Below, piece by piece: positions 24,952 to 35,118 of a DNA stretch of 64,000 bases. This DNA is from DASXSB01 sp036506275 (GTDB lineage: Bacteria > Methylomirabilota > Methylomirabilia > Rokubacteriales > CSP1-6): assembly GCA_036506275.1 (NCBI GenBank), contig DASXSB010000039.1, positions 1 through 64,000 on the forward strand, read 5' to 3'. Position 1 is the stretch's first letter; the number at the start of each line of letters is the position of its first letter. The notes beneath the pieces were generated by a model. It searched no databases, was not told the DNA's origin, and worked only from the letters and a program-made list of their open reading frames with translations. A program made the position numbers and the translations under genes.

Positions 24952-26694
24952 TCAGACCGCGTAGCGGCTGCGAATGGCGGCCATGATGCGGCGGCGGGCC
25001 TCGGAAGGCTCCAGGCCCGCCATCTCCGCCGCCGCCACCTCGTCCGCCAGCTCGGGGTCCTTGATCATCTCGCGCATCCACACCGAGTACTCGCCGTGGC
25101 CGAGGTGGTGGGCCCACGTCTCCTCGTCCACGCCCTCTCCGAGCTCGGTGAAGCGGGCGAGGTTCGCGGCACGGAGGTTGAGCTTGCCCGCGGACCCGCG
25201 GAAATAGAAGCTGCGATCGGGGGGCAGCTCGCCCTCCGTGTACTTGCGGACGTGCCGGCGGTGCATCACGCGGCGCTCTCCCACCTCGAAGATCCGCACG
25301 CCCGCCTCGTGCTGCAGCACCCACGCGAGGACGGCCTCACCGCGCGCGAGGGGCGCGCGATCCGTCTCGATGCCGCCCGCATCCGTGGCCGCCACCGGCG
25401 CACCGGCGCGGGCGAGGCTCCCGTGGGCGGCGCGGAAGGCATCGAGATCGGTGGAGGCGAGCGCGGTGAAGAGCGGACGCACGGCGGGGTCGAGGTCGTC
25501 GGCCGTGAGCGTGATCATGCAGACGGCCTCGGTGCCGGGGCGCAGCAGCTCCGACGCCGATGACCCGTCGGCCGGAAGGAGGTGATGGGCCTCGTCGATG
25601 ATGAGCCAGTGCGGCAGTCCGCTGGCGCCACGGGCGGCGCCGATGGTGGCGAGGATCTTCGTCGCGTACCCGACCTTTTCCGGCCGCGAGAGGAGGCTCA
25701 GGTCGAGGACAGGACTGGTGCCGGGATGACGGAGCAGCTGATCGAGCTCGTCGGGCGACGGCAGCTCGCCGGTCGCCTTGCCACCGAGCACGATCACGCC
25801 CTTGAGCGCGGCGAGCGATTGATAATCGCCCTCGGGATCGAGCACGCAGAGGGAGCGGCCGGAATCCACGAGACGTTCCATGAGCACGCTCGTGAGCGTG
25901 GACTTGCCGCTGCCCGACGGTCCCACGATGAGGAGGTTGGTGCCGTGGGCGGAGACGGCGGCAACGGTGCCGCTGCTGTCCGCGCCGAGCGGAAGGCGAT
26001 GTCGCGCCAGCCGGGGCGCCAGCTCGGCCAGATCGCTCAGCACGTGCTCCTCGATGAACTCGATGACGCCGGTGCCGTCTTCGCCCCGCGTCACGTAATC
26101 CGCGCGCTCGCGCAACGCAGGGATCGCGTTCGCCACCGCCACCGCGCATTCGCACTTGGCGAGGAAGGCGTGGTCGTTCTCGGCATCCCCGATCCCCACC
26201 GTGTTGTGCGGCGACAGCTCGAGCGTCCGGAGGGCGGCGGCGAGCCCGGTCTCCTTGGTAATCCCGCCCGGGAGAAGCATCACCGAGCCCTTGTTGAAGA
26301 TCAGCGCGCGCTCGAGCCCGGTGTCGCGGATGGCCGCCAACGCCGGCTCCGCGTACTGCTCCACGGTGGCGATGATCGAGGTCCCCACCGTGAACGGGAC
26401 GTTTCGCCGCCGCAGCTCCTCCACGAGCTGGAGCTGGGGCGGTTCGCCGAGGGCCTTCACCTCCCGCCGGTCAGGCAGGTAAAGGAGCGCGCCGTTCTCG
26501 GCCACGATGGCGTCGAACATGCCGTCGACCTCGGGACACACGGATTTGAGATCGTCGAGCATGCGGCCGGTGACGAGGATCAGCTTCCGACCGGACTGGC
26601 GGACGCGCGCGAGCGCGGCGGCGGTGGCGGGCTGGAGGCGGCCCCGGTCGGCGACGGTTCCATCGTAGTCACAGGCGAAGGCGTGGATGATCAC
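24952..26694 (-). CDS. HAD-IIB phosphatase fused to a P-loop ATPase
   Basis: A 580-aa fusion. Residues 1-220 are a HAD-IIB (Cof-type) phosphatase: DYDGT with D9 and D11, VTGRM, and GDAENDHAF at 169-177. Residues 235-450 are a P-loop ATPase with Walker A GPSGSGKST (258-266), LDPEGDY at 285-291 and Walker B LIIDEAHHL (364-372), resembling HerA/DUF87-type or type IV secretion ATPases. The last 100 residues (YTEGELPPDRSFYFRG, then DEETWAHHLGHGEYSVWMR) form a further conserved-looking domain, which I recall from other HAD-linked proteins. The ATP step and phosphatase step presumably act together; substrate unknown. Confidence 0.85.
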   Translation of the reverse strand: MIIHAFACDYDGTVADRGRLQPATAAALARVRQSGRKLILVTGRMLDDLKSVCPEVDGMFDAIVAENGALLYLPDRREVKALGEPPQLQLVEELRRRNVPFTVGTSIIATVEQYAEPALAAIRDTGLERALIFNKGSVMLLPGGITKETGLAAALRTLELSPHNTVGIGDAENDHAFLAKCECAVAVANAIPALRERADYVTRGEDGTGVIEFIEEHVLSDLAELAPRLARHRLPLGADSSGTVAAVSAHGTNLLIVGPSGSGKSTLTSVLMERLVDSGRSLCVLDPEGDYQSLAALKGVIVLGGKATGELPSPDELDQLLRHPGTSPVLDLSLLSRPEKVGYATKILATIGAARGASGLPHWLIIDEAHHLLPADGSSASELLRPGTEAVCMITLTADDLDPAVRPLFTALASTDLDAFRAAHGSLARAGAPVAATDAGGIETDRAPLARGEAVLAWVLQHEAGVRIFEVGERRVMHRRHVRKYTEGELPPDRSFYFRGSAGKLNLRAANLARFTELGEGVDEETWAHHLGHGEYSVWMREMIKDPELADEVAAAEMAGLEPSEARRRIMAAIRSRYAV

Positions 26695-26962
26695 GAGGGT
26701 CTCGCCGGGGTCACAGGATCACCGTCACATCCGCTTTCGTGGTGCAAGCGCCCGGCCATTGCCTCGTCGAGCGCGCTCGGAGCAAGGCAAAGGGGGGGCG
26801 AGCCCGCGACAATCCACTTTCGCACGGATTTCACGATAACACTCCGAATCGATGGCGGTTTAGAGCGAGTGAGCGGTGGTCGAGAGACCTCGAGCTCCGG
26901 CGGGTCGGAGGAGATCGAGGGTGCGAGCACGAGGGATCTTAGATCTTCGTGCCGCTATACCG

Positions 26963-27139
26963 TCAAGTTTCCCGAGCGGCCGGCGCCTTCGTCGCCGCCT
27001 TCAGCGCCTCGAACAGCTCCCGCTTCGCTGCCGCCGCGCGGGCGCGGGCGCGGGCGAGCAGGACCGCCTCCTCCGCTTCCAAAGCGACGTCCATGAGGTA
27101 GAACTGTCGGGCCAGCTCAGCGATCCGTTCCGCGCTCAT
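26963..27139 (-). CDS. Small helical hypothetical protein (58 aa)
   Basis: A short frame beginning MSAERIAELARQFYLMDVAL and continuing as an Ala/Arg/Glu-rich helix, probably a coiled coil. GGGGGA lies 4 nt before ATG 27139; an in-frame ATG four codons upstream (27151) is also possible. It stands alone in 690 bp between the HAD-ATPase and the interrupted secreted gene. No family recognised. Confidence 0.5.
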   Translation of the reverse strand: MSAERIAELARQFYLMDVALEAEEAVLLARARARAAAAKRELFEALKAATKAPAARET

Positions 27140-27386
27140 GCAGTCCCCCATCGCCATAGGCGTCCGGGCCCGCGCGCACGACGTCATCTCGACCCGGCGC
27201 CGGATATGACGAGCGTTTGATCGATTCGATTCACCGCGGGCGAAACGACGACGTCTCCAGCGTGCGCAAGATCGACCATGTAGTTTTGCCGCAGGCCGTC
27301 GGCGTCGTCGCCTATAGGCGTTGCCCGGCGAGCACGGGTGGGCCGGCACTGGGGATCGAGCGGGTGATTCCGGCGATGCGGATAAA

Positions 27387-27497
27387 ATGAGCGCCGGCAC
27401 AGGCTCCCGGCTCGAACTTCGCGTCCTCATCGAGGGACCGGGACTCAGCGTCGACGTCGAGCACTGCACGCAGGTCACCGCGAGCGGAGGGTCTTGA
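27387..27497 (+). CDS. Possible 36-aa leader frame upstream of a secreted protein
   Basis: A short frame beginning MSAGTGSRLELRVLIEGPGL and ending TASGGS, whose TGA overlaps the next ATG (27497). There is no strong ribosome site before it and no family match. It could couple translation to the downstream gene or be chance. Confidence 0.25.
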   Translation: MSAGTGSRLELRVLIEGPGLSVDVEHCTQVTASGGS

Positions 27498-28777
27498 TGC
27501 GTTCAGTATTAGCCGCGGTCCTCGTCATCACCGTGGTAACCACCGTCCACGCGCAGACCCGGCCCGGCGGCAAATTCGGCTTCTCGTATCCCAACTTCGC
27601 GGCGGGGGCGATGACTCCGGAGCAGTTCGTGACGGACTTCGCCGCGCTGATGCACAATCCGTCCGCCTTCAACGGCTGGATCACGGCGGGGAAGGACCCG
27701 CGGCGCTTGAATCCGGGCGGCATCTATCTCAAGCACATCAACGTCCGCTCGCGGCAGGCCTCTCAGCCCTCCACCGCGATCGAGGGGCGGCCGACGCTGG
27801 CACAGGTCCAGGCTGTGAACCCGTCATGGATTCTGAAGGACGCGGTCGGCAATCCCGTCATCCTCTTCGGCATCCCCGGCGAGTACATGCTCGACTTCGG
27901 CAACTCTGCGTACCTCGACTGGATCGTCAATACCTGGATGCCGACGCAGCTGTTCGACGGCCTCGAGAACGCCCCGGGGACGGTCACGTGGTTCATGCAC
28001 GACGTCGGGAGTTTCGTTCGGATGTACACGAATTGCGCGCTCAGCGACGCCGCGTGCAACCGGTACAACACGGACGAGGGCGTGATCTCCGCCTGGGAGG
28101 CGTTACTGGCGAAGTTCAAGGCGCGGTGGCCGAACAAGAAAATCGTGATCAACAGCGGACCTCTCTCGTACGTGCCCGTCGCCGATCAGATGGCGGTCTT
28201 CCAGCGCGTCTTCGTCAAGACGGACGGCTACTACGGAGAGACGCTCACCAACAACGGCGCCTACTGGGACACCCGACCCAACCCGGAGAAGCGGCTGGCG
28301 CTGCTGACCACCATGCAACTCGCAAGCTGACTCGCCGACAACGGCAAGGTGTTCTTCCCGAACATCGGCATGACGACGCCGGCGGAACCGACCCAGGGCG
28401 AGGTCGACTACGCGTGGGCGTTCTTCAACCTGATGCGGAAGGGGGATCTGCAGGTCTTCTCACGGGCCACCAAGGACGGCGCCGGGAACTGGGTACCGCG
28501 GCGCTATCCGGAGATGGACATACCGCTCGGCACTCCCACCGAAGTGGCGGCGGAACAGTCGCCCAACCTCTGGCGCCGTCACTTCACGGGCGCCATCGCC
28601 TACGTCAACCTCGGCGACGGCCCCGTGAACGTGACGCTCCCGGCCGCGGGCGCTCCCTATCGGAATTCCCGCGGGCAAACCGTGGCGTCACCGCTGACGC
28701 TCGCGAGCTTCAGCGGCCTGACCGTCTACAAGGCCGCCATGGCCCCCACGGCGCCGTCCGCGCCGATCGTCAGATGA
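27497..28777 (+). pseudogene. Secreted protein, possibly a glycoside-hydrolase-like barrel, interrupted by one in-frame TGA
   Basis: The frame opens with a signal peptide (residues 1-20, ending VTTVHAQ) and reads for 277 residues to a TGA at 28328-28330. The same frame then continues without further stops to 28777, adding 148 residues (NGKVFFPNIGMTTPAEPTQG ... FSGLTVYKAAM). The whole reads as one protein of about 425 residues: a barrel-like first part (IPGEYMLDFGN, VTWFMHDVG, KIVINSG) and a C-terminal beta domain. It resembles putative glycoside hydrolases of the GHL15 type, weakly. TGA in place of a sense codon between LAS and LADNG makes it a nonsense allele, a readthrough site or an assembly error. 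Confidence 0.7.
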
Positions 28778-29489
28778 CGAAGCCGGGGCCGGAGCGCCAC
28801 GATGACCGGTGCGCGACCACGCACTCCCCGAACTTTCTCGCCCGCGCCGGCGCGCCCATCGCATGTTTGAAGTACACGTACGCGTCCGCCCATGATTCGC
28901 GCGCCGCCCGGCGCGCCCACGCCTCGAGCTCGCCGTCGCCGTACTCTGCGTCGCGAAGACGGAGGTAGCCCCAGGAGGCGGTGGCGACGTCTGGCGTCGT
29001 CCCTTCCTCGGTGTCGGCGATGCAGAGGGCGGCGTCACGTGCGCGGAGGAGCTCGTACACGTCCTCGGCGAACCACGATGGATGACGGAACTCCAGCGCA
29101 CAGCGGAGGCCGGGCGGGACGAGGACGAGGAGGTCGGCGAGCCGATCGCGGTCCTTGGCGAAGTTGGGCGGGAGCTGGAAGAGAAGGGGACCGAGCTTGG
29201 GACCGAGCGTGTGCGCGGTGTCGCAGAAGACCCGCACCAGCTCGTCCACGTCGCGCAGCCGCCGCATGTGCGTGATGCGCTGGGGCGCCTTCAGCGTGAA
29301 GACGAACGTGGCCGGCGTCGCCGCGTCCCAGGCCGCGAGCGTGGCGGCGTTCGGCATCCGGTAGAACGTCGCGTTGATCTCGACCGTGGCGAAGCGCTCC
29401 GAATAGAAGGGAAGCATCGCGGACGCGCGGAGCTTCTCCGGATAGAAGCTGCCGCGCCACTCCGGATAGTTGTAGCCGGACGTCCCCAC
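28770..29489 (-). CDS. DUF72 family protein
   Basis: A 239-aa TIM-barrel-like protein. It begins VGTSGYNYPEWRGSFYPE and has FATVEINATFYRMP, FVFTLKAPQRITHM, LLFQLPPNF and LEFRHPSWF, the conserved core of DUF72 (YecE-like). The function of the family is not established. GTG 29489 is directly at the conserved G-T-S-G; family members usually have 3-5 residues before it, so the true start may be slightly upstream (in-frame ATC at 29498, or CTG). Its 3' end overlaps the interrupted secreted gene by 8 nt. Confidence 0.85.
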   Translation of the reverse strand: MGTSGYNYPEWRGSFYPEKLRASAMLPFYSERFATVEINATFYRMPNAATLAAWDAATPATFVFTLKAPQRITHMRRLRDVDELVRVFCDTAHTLGPKLGPLLFQLPPNFAKDRDRLADLLVLVPPGLRCALEFRHPSWFAEDVYELLRARDAALCIADTEEGTTPDVATASWGYLRLRDAEYGDGELEAWARRAARESWADAYVYFKHAMGAPARARKFGECVVAHRSSWRSGPGFVI

Positions 29490-29521
29490 GTGGACGATGG
29501 CCGCCCCGCGATCCGCCGCCG

Positions 29522-30613
29522 TCAGTGGTGGGCGGCGAGGAGGTCTTCGTACACGGCGGTGGTGGCGGCCATGGTGGTGGCGGACGTGAAACGCTCGCGC
29601 ACGAGGGCGGCGCCGGCGGCGGCGAGGGCGCGCGCGCGGCCACGGTCGCGCAACAGCTCGAGGATCGCCTGCGCGAGGGCGTTGGCATCGGCGGGCGGCA
29701 CCAGCCGGCCTGTCTCGCCGTCGCGAACGATTTCCGGGATGCCGCCGATCGCCGTCGCCACGACGGGCGTCCCTACCGCCAGCGCCTGCGGTATGACCTG
29801 TGGCGTTGCCTCGGATCTGATCGACGGCAGCACGAGAACGTCGAGGGCGGCCAGGACCTCGGGGACGTCGCGGCGAAATCCGGTCATGACGACCGCGCGC
29901 TCGAGCCCGAGGTCGTGGATGCGGCGGCGCACGTCGTCGAAGCCCACGCCGTCGCCAACGATCAGGAAGCGGGTGCCGGGCGCCTCGCGCAGGATCCGCG
30001 CCGCCGATTCCAGGAAGTACTGATGCCCCTTCGAGCCGCGGATGTTAGCGACGAGCCCGACGACCTGTCCCGTGAGCTCGAGCTCGGCGCGGACGCCGGC
30101 GCCGGACACGCCCCGATGGAAGCGAGCGGTGTCGAGTCCGGCCGAGACGGCGACGATGCGGTCGTCGGGAATGCCGGCCGCGCGAACGATCGCCTTCACG
30201 CCGTCGCCGCTCGTGATGATGCGATGGGCGAGGCGATAGACGAGCGCGCGGCGTTTCAAGATCGGAATCGACACGTGGCGGGAACGGACGACGGGGAGCC
30301 CGAGCGAGCGCGCGGCGACGGCGCCGAGCCAGCTATCGACGGAGCTGTGGGTGTGGACGAGGCTCACGCTGCGAGCGCGCATGAGCGCGCGGAGGCGGGA
30401 GATCGCGCGAAGGCTGGCCGCGCTCGGCATCGCGAGGGCGACGACGGGCACGCCGGCCGCGCCCGCCTCGACGAGGAGCCGACTGTGCGGCTGGCAGGCG
30501 ATCAGCGCACCCCAGCCGTGGTCCAGCAACCACCGAACTTCGGAGAGGATCCGGATCTCCTGACCGCCGAGGCCGAGCGACGCCTCGGTGTGCAGGATGA
30601 CGCGGTCACTCAT
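29522..30613 (-). CDS. Glycosyltransferase family 4 protein
   Basis: A 363-aa GT-B glycosyltransferase. The N-terminal domain starts VILHTEASLGLGGQEIRIL and has a donor-proximal HTHSSVDSW loop. The C-terminal domain has the GT4 E-x7-E-like region SIRSEATPQVIPQALAVGTP and GGIPEIV-x-DGETG. It would transfer an activated sugar to a lipid or polysaccharide acceptor on the inner face of the membrane. It is upstream of the DUF72 gene, 32 nt away. No other polysaccharide genes are nearby, so the product is unknown. Confidence 0.88.
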   Translation of the reverse strand: MSDRVILHTEASLGLGGQEIRILSEVRWLLDHGWGALIACQPHSRLLVEAGAAGVPVVALAMPSAASLRAISRLRALMRARSVSLVHTHSSVDSWLGAVAARSLGLPVVRSRHVSIPILKRRALVYRLAHRIITSGDGVKAIVRAAGIPDDRIVAVSAGLDTARFHRGVSGAGVRAELELTGQVVGLVANIRGSKGHQYFLESAARILREAPGTRFLIVGDGVGFDDVRRRIHDLGLERAVVMTGFRRDVPEVLAALDVLVLPSIRSEATPQVIPQALAVGTPVVATAIGGIPEIVRDGETGRLVPPADANALAQAILELLRDRGRARALAAAGAALVRERFTSATTMAATTAVYEDLLAAHH

Positions 30614-30666
30614 GGCCGCGCCCTCGACCCGATCATGGCGAGAGCGCGAAGGCTACGCGAGCGGAC

Positions 30667-31038
30667 TTACCAGCGCCCGCCGCCGCCGCCGCGCGAGCCG
30701 CCACCTCGGCTTCCGCCGCCGCCACCGAAGCCGCCCCGGCCGCCACCTCCGCCGAAGCCGCCCCGCCCGCCGCCGCGTCCGCCACCCTCGCCCGGCGCTT
30801 TCGCTTTTTCGACCTGGATCGTCCGCCCGTCGAGGCTGGTGCCGTTCAGGCGGTTGATGGCCGCGTCGGCATCTTCCGGCGTCGCCATCTCGACGAACCC
30901 GAAGCCGCGCGAACGACCGGTGTCCCGGTCGGTCACGACGCTCGCGGATTCGACGGAGCCGACGCCGGCGAACGTCTCGCGCAAGCGCTCGGTGGAGGTG
31001 GAGAACGAGAGACCGCCTACGAAGAGTTTTACAGCCAT
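30667..31038 (-). CDS. Glycine-rich RRM RNA-binding protein (copy 3 of 3)
   Basis: A 123-aa protein with RNP2 KLFVGGL and RNP1 RGFGFVEM, ending in a tail of GG-R-GG and GGFGGGGG repeats and GGGGRW. The RRM is closer to the protein at 1674-2009 than to the one at 11738. AAGGAG is 8 nt before ATG 31038. The 5' leader is long (over 100 nt to a TATACT box near 31153-31158 on this strand), as is common for cold-regulated RNA-binding proteins. The next gene downstream is a glycosyltransferase. Confidence 0.9.
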   Translation of the reverse strand: MAVKLFVGGLSFSTSTERLRETFAGVGSVESASVVTDRDTGRSRGFGFVEMATPEDADAAINRLNGTSLDGRTIQVEKAKAPGEGGGRGGGRGGFGGGGGRGGFGGGGGSRGGGSRGGGGGRW

Positions 31039-31262
31039 GAGGAAGGCTCCTTCTGGCTTCCGCACCGGTACACGGCCCAAGACTCGGAAGGAGATCGAGG
31101 CCCGCGGCCTGACGGGAGGTGAGGTTCTCGCTGAACCGCCGCGCCGACCAGACAAGCGAGAGTATACACTGTGGGCATTTTCAAGGACTTTGAAACTTTC
31201 CGCGAGGTCTCGGTCTGGTCGACGAGTTCATAGAGCGTTTCACGTACCTGGGGCTGTTCCTC

Positions 31263-31862
31263 GTGCTGTTCGGCGCCGGTCTCGGCGTCCCCGTGCCCGA
31301 GGAGCTTCCGATTCTCGCCGGCGGCGCGCTCGCCAACGAGCAAGTCGTGCGCTGGTGGGTGGCCCTACCCGTCTGCCTGGTGGGGGTCCTCTCCGGCGAC
31401 ATCGTCCTCTACTGGGTGGGGCACCACTGGGGCGAGCGCATCCTCGAATGGCGGATGGTCCGTTACGTGCTGAGCCGGTCGCGCGAAGAGAAGCTGAAGG
31501 CCGCTTACCGCCGCCACGGCGTCAAGATCGTGTTCGCCGCTCGTCACGTGGTGGGGTTTCGCGCCGCCGCCTTCCTCACCGCCGGCATCTCCCACGTGCC
31601 GTTCCTCAAGTTCCTCGCCGTCGACACGTGCGCGGCGCTGGTGAGCGTGCCGCTCGCCTTCGGGATCGCGTTCTTCTTCACCGACCAGCTGGAAGCGGTG
31701 CTGGCGGGCGTCCATCGCGTGGAGCGCTGGCTTCTCCTCCTCGGGATGGTGGTGACGGCGGTCTGGCTCGGAACGATGGCCTGGCGGAAGAGCCGCGCCG
31801 CCGACGAGGAGCCGGCGGGGGAGGAGCCGGCGGGGGAGGAAGGGGCGTCGCGGCGGTTCTGA
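31263..31862 (+). CDS. DedA family membrane protein
   Basis: A 199-aa DedA/VTT-domain protein, a family of undecaprenyl-phosphate or phospholipid flippases. Conserved parts are FGAGLGVPVPEELPILAGG, LSGDIVLYWVGHHWG and FAARHVVGFRAAAFLTAG, where the Arg residues are essential in characterised members. GTG 31263 starts late: VDEFIERFTYLGLFL lies in frame upstream and matches the family, and CTG 31215 with GAGG 7 nt before it may be the true start. A 15-bp tandem repeat (31806-31820 and 31821-31835) encodes EEPAG twice in the acidic tail. Confidence 0.85.
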   Translation: MLFGAGLGVPVPEELPILAGGALANEQVVRWWVALPVCLVGVLSGDIVLYWVGHHWGERILEWRMVRYVLSRSREEKLKAAYRRHGVKIVFAARHVVGFRAAAFLTAGISHVPFLKFLAVDTCAALVSVPLAFGIAFFFTDQLEAVLAGVHRVERWLLLLGMVVTAVWLGTMAWRKSRAADEEPAGEEPAGEEGASRRF

Positions 31863-31886
31863 TATAGTCGCGTCACGAGGGTCCGC

Positions 31887-33177
31887 TTGACTGGAGCCGC
31901 CCGCAAACCCTGGCACGCGATCTTCCGGCTGCTCGAGCGCGACGAGCGGGTGTTCGCGGTGCTCCTGGCGGTGGCGATGGTCGGGGGTCTCGCCACCCTC
32001 GGCCTCGACCCTCTGCGCGCTCGTCACCAGATCAACCTGTACGCCCTCGTGATGTGGTTCGCCGCCTACAAGCTCGGCGTCTTCGCCCTCGTCAGCGTCA
32101 ACCCCCGCGCCACCCGCGTCATCTTCGTGGGCGCGCTCGCCATCGACCTCCTTCTCGTGTTCGCGCTGCTCTACCTGACCGGCGGGGGGTACAGCCTCTT
32201 CTACTTGCTGTTCTTCCCGCTCGTGGCCGTCAACGCCTACTACTTCGGACCGCTCGTGGGTGTGGGCGCCGCCCTCGTGGCGTCCGGGCTCTACGCGGCG
32301 GCGGCGTACCTGGTGCCGCCGTGGGTGGGGTGGACGCCGGTGATCATCCTCACGGTGCTCGTCGGGCTTCCCGCCGTCACCCTCGGCCTCGTCGCGGAGC
32401 GCGAGCGTCGCGCGCGCTCCGAGGTGGAACGGCTGAACGTGGAGCTGACGGGCACGCTCAGCCGGTTGCGCGAAACGCAGGACGAGCTGCTGGTGGCAGA
32501 GCGCATGGCGACGGTGGGCCGCCTGTCGCTGAAGGTGGCGCACGAGGTCCGCAATCCGATCAGCGCCATCGAGCTCAACGCGGAGATCCTTCAAGACATC
32601 GTGCGCGAGCGTTCCGGCGCCGACGCCGAGGAGGCGGTGAGCATCGTGGCCGCCATCCGGGACCAGGTGAACACGCTCGACGCGCTCACCGAGGAATACC
32701 TCGCCTTCGCGCGCTTCCCCCGGGCCCACTTCGAGGACGAGTCCATCAACCACCTCGTGGAGGAGCTGGCGTCGTTCGTGCGGCCGGTGGCCGAGCGCCA
32801 GGGTCTCCACGTGCGCGTGGTCACGGATCCCACGGTGCCGACGATGGAGATCGATCGCGGCCTCCTGCGCCAGGCCGTCCTCAACCTCGTCAAGAACGGA
32901 ATGGAAACGCTCTCGCGCGGGGGCGAGCTGACGATCTCGAGTCGGAGCGACGGGGACGCCGTGGAGATCTCCGTGCGCGACACCGGCGCCGGGATCTCGG
33001 AGGAGATCGGACGGCGCCTCTTCGAGCCGTTCTTCACCACCAAGCCCCAGGGCACCGGTCTCGGGTTGTCGATCGCGCGCCAGATCACCGAGGAGCACGG
33101 GGGCGAGCTCACGTGGCGCAACTCGCCCGAGGGCGGCGCCATCTTTACCATTCGGCTGCCGCTCAAGCGGGACGTCC

Positions 33178-33185
<8 letters not shown>
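31887..33185 (+). CDS. Membrane sensor histidine kinase (NtrB type)
   Basis: A 432-aa kinase with about five or six N-terminal membrane segments (residues 20-165), a coiled linker, the phosphoacceptor box LKVAHEVRNPISAIELNAE near residue 215, and the ATPase lobe with NLVKNGMETL, DTGAGI, FFTTKPQGTGLGLSI. No PAS or periplasmic sensor domain is visible, so the membrane part may sense the signal. TTG 31887 follows GAGGG by 5 nt. It overlaps the response regulator by 8 nt, so the two are made together. Confidence 0.9.
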
Positions 33186-34560
<1,375 letters not shown>

Positions 34561-34604
34561 CTCCGCCCGCCCGCTGGCATCCGCACTGCAAGCAGTTTCC
34601 CACC

Positions 34605-35087
34605 ATGGGGCACCGCTGGGAGCTCGGAGTCTTGCTGCTCGCCGCCGTCGCCGGGACGCAAGGGTGCGCCGCCCTTGCGATCGCTCCCCTCGCGAGCGCC
34701 GCCGTGAGCTCGGGCACGGGCGCCATCGTGAAAGCGGGCACGGAATATCGCGGTGGCGGCGTCGTGATGCGGACGTTCGTCCTGCCAATGTCGGAAGTGC
34801 ATCGCGCGACGATCACCACGCTGCGTGAGGTCGGCATGCAGATCGAGGAGGACACGCTCACGGACGTCGATGGCAAGCTCGTGGCCCGGGGCCGCCATCG
34901 CGTGGTGGAGGCAAAGTTCGAAGCCATCGCGCCGCGGCTGACGCGGCTCCAAGTCAAGGCCACCGGACGGCTGTGGACGCGTGACGGCGCCACCGCCAGC
35001 GAGCTGGTGGCGGAGACGGAAGAGACGGTCGAGCGCTTTCACCCCGGCGCCCTCACTCGACGCGTCGCCCCCCAGGCGAGCCGCTGA
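34605..35087 (+). CDS. Small lipoprotein-like protein, DUF3568 type
   Basis: A 160-aa exported protein. A signal sequence ending in AGTQGCAAL, with Cys near residue 23, suggests a lipoprotein, although the lipobox is not perfect. The next part, APLASAAVSSGTGAIVKAGT, and the two-strand core RTFVLPMSEVHRATITTLRE resemble DUF3568 proteins. Function unknown. It follows the NtrBC-type pair by 44 nt and could belong to its regulon or transcript. Confidence 0.65.
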   Translation: MGHRWELGVLLLAAVAGTQGCAALAIAPLASAAVSSGTGAIVKAGTEYRGGGVVMRTFVLPMSEVHRATITTLREVGMQIEEDTLTDVDGKLVARGRHRVVEAKFEAIAPRLTRLQVKATGRLWTRDGATASELVAETEETVERFHPGALTRRVAPQASR

Positions 35088-35118
35088 CGTTGCGAACGCG
35101 AGCCGGTGACGCTCTCGC

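Noticed and set aside
26695..26962. Open frames in the gap between the HAD-ATPase and the 58-aa gene
   Set aside because: No ribosome site, no family pattern, and codon use unlike the neighbours. I see no feature there.
28328..28330. Selenocysteine at the TGA codon
   Set aside because: No cysteine-homologue context or clear hairpin directly downstream is visible, and the surrounding protein has no redox motif.
31806..31835. 15-bp tandem repeat in the DedA gene
   Set aside because: It is a two-unit coding repeat (EEPAG) in an acidic tail, not a mobile or regulatory element.
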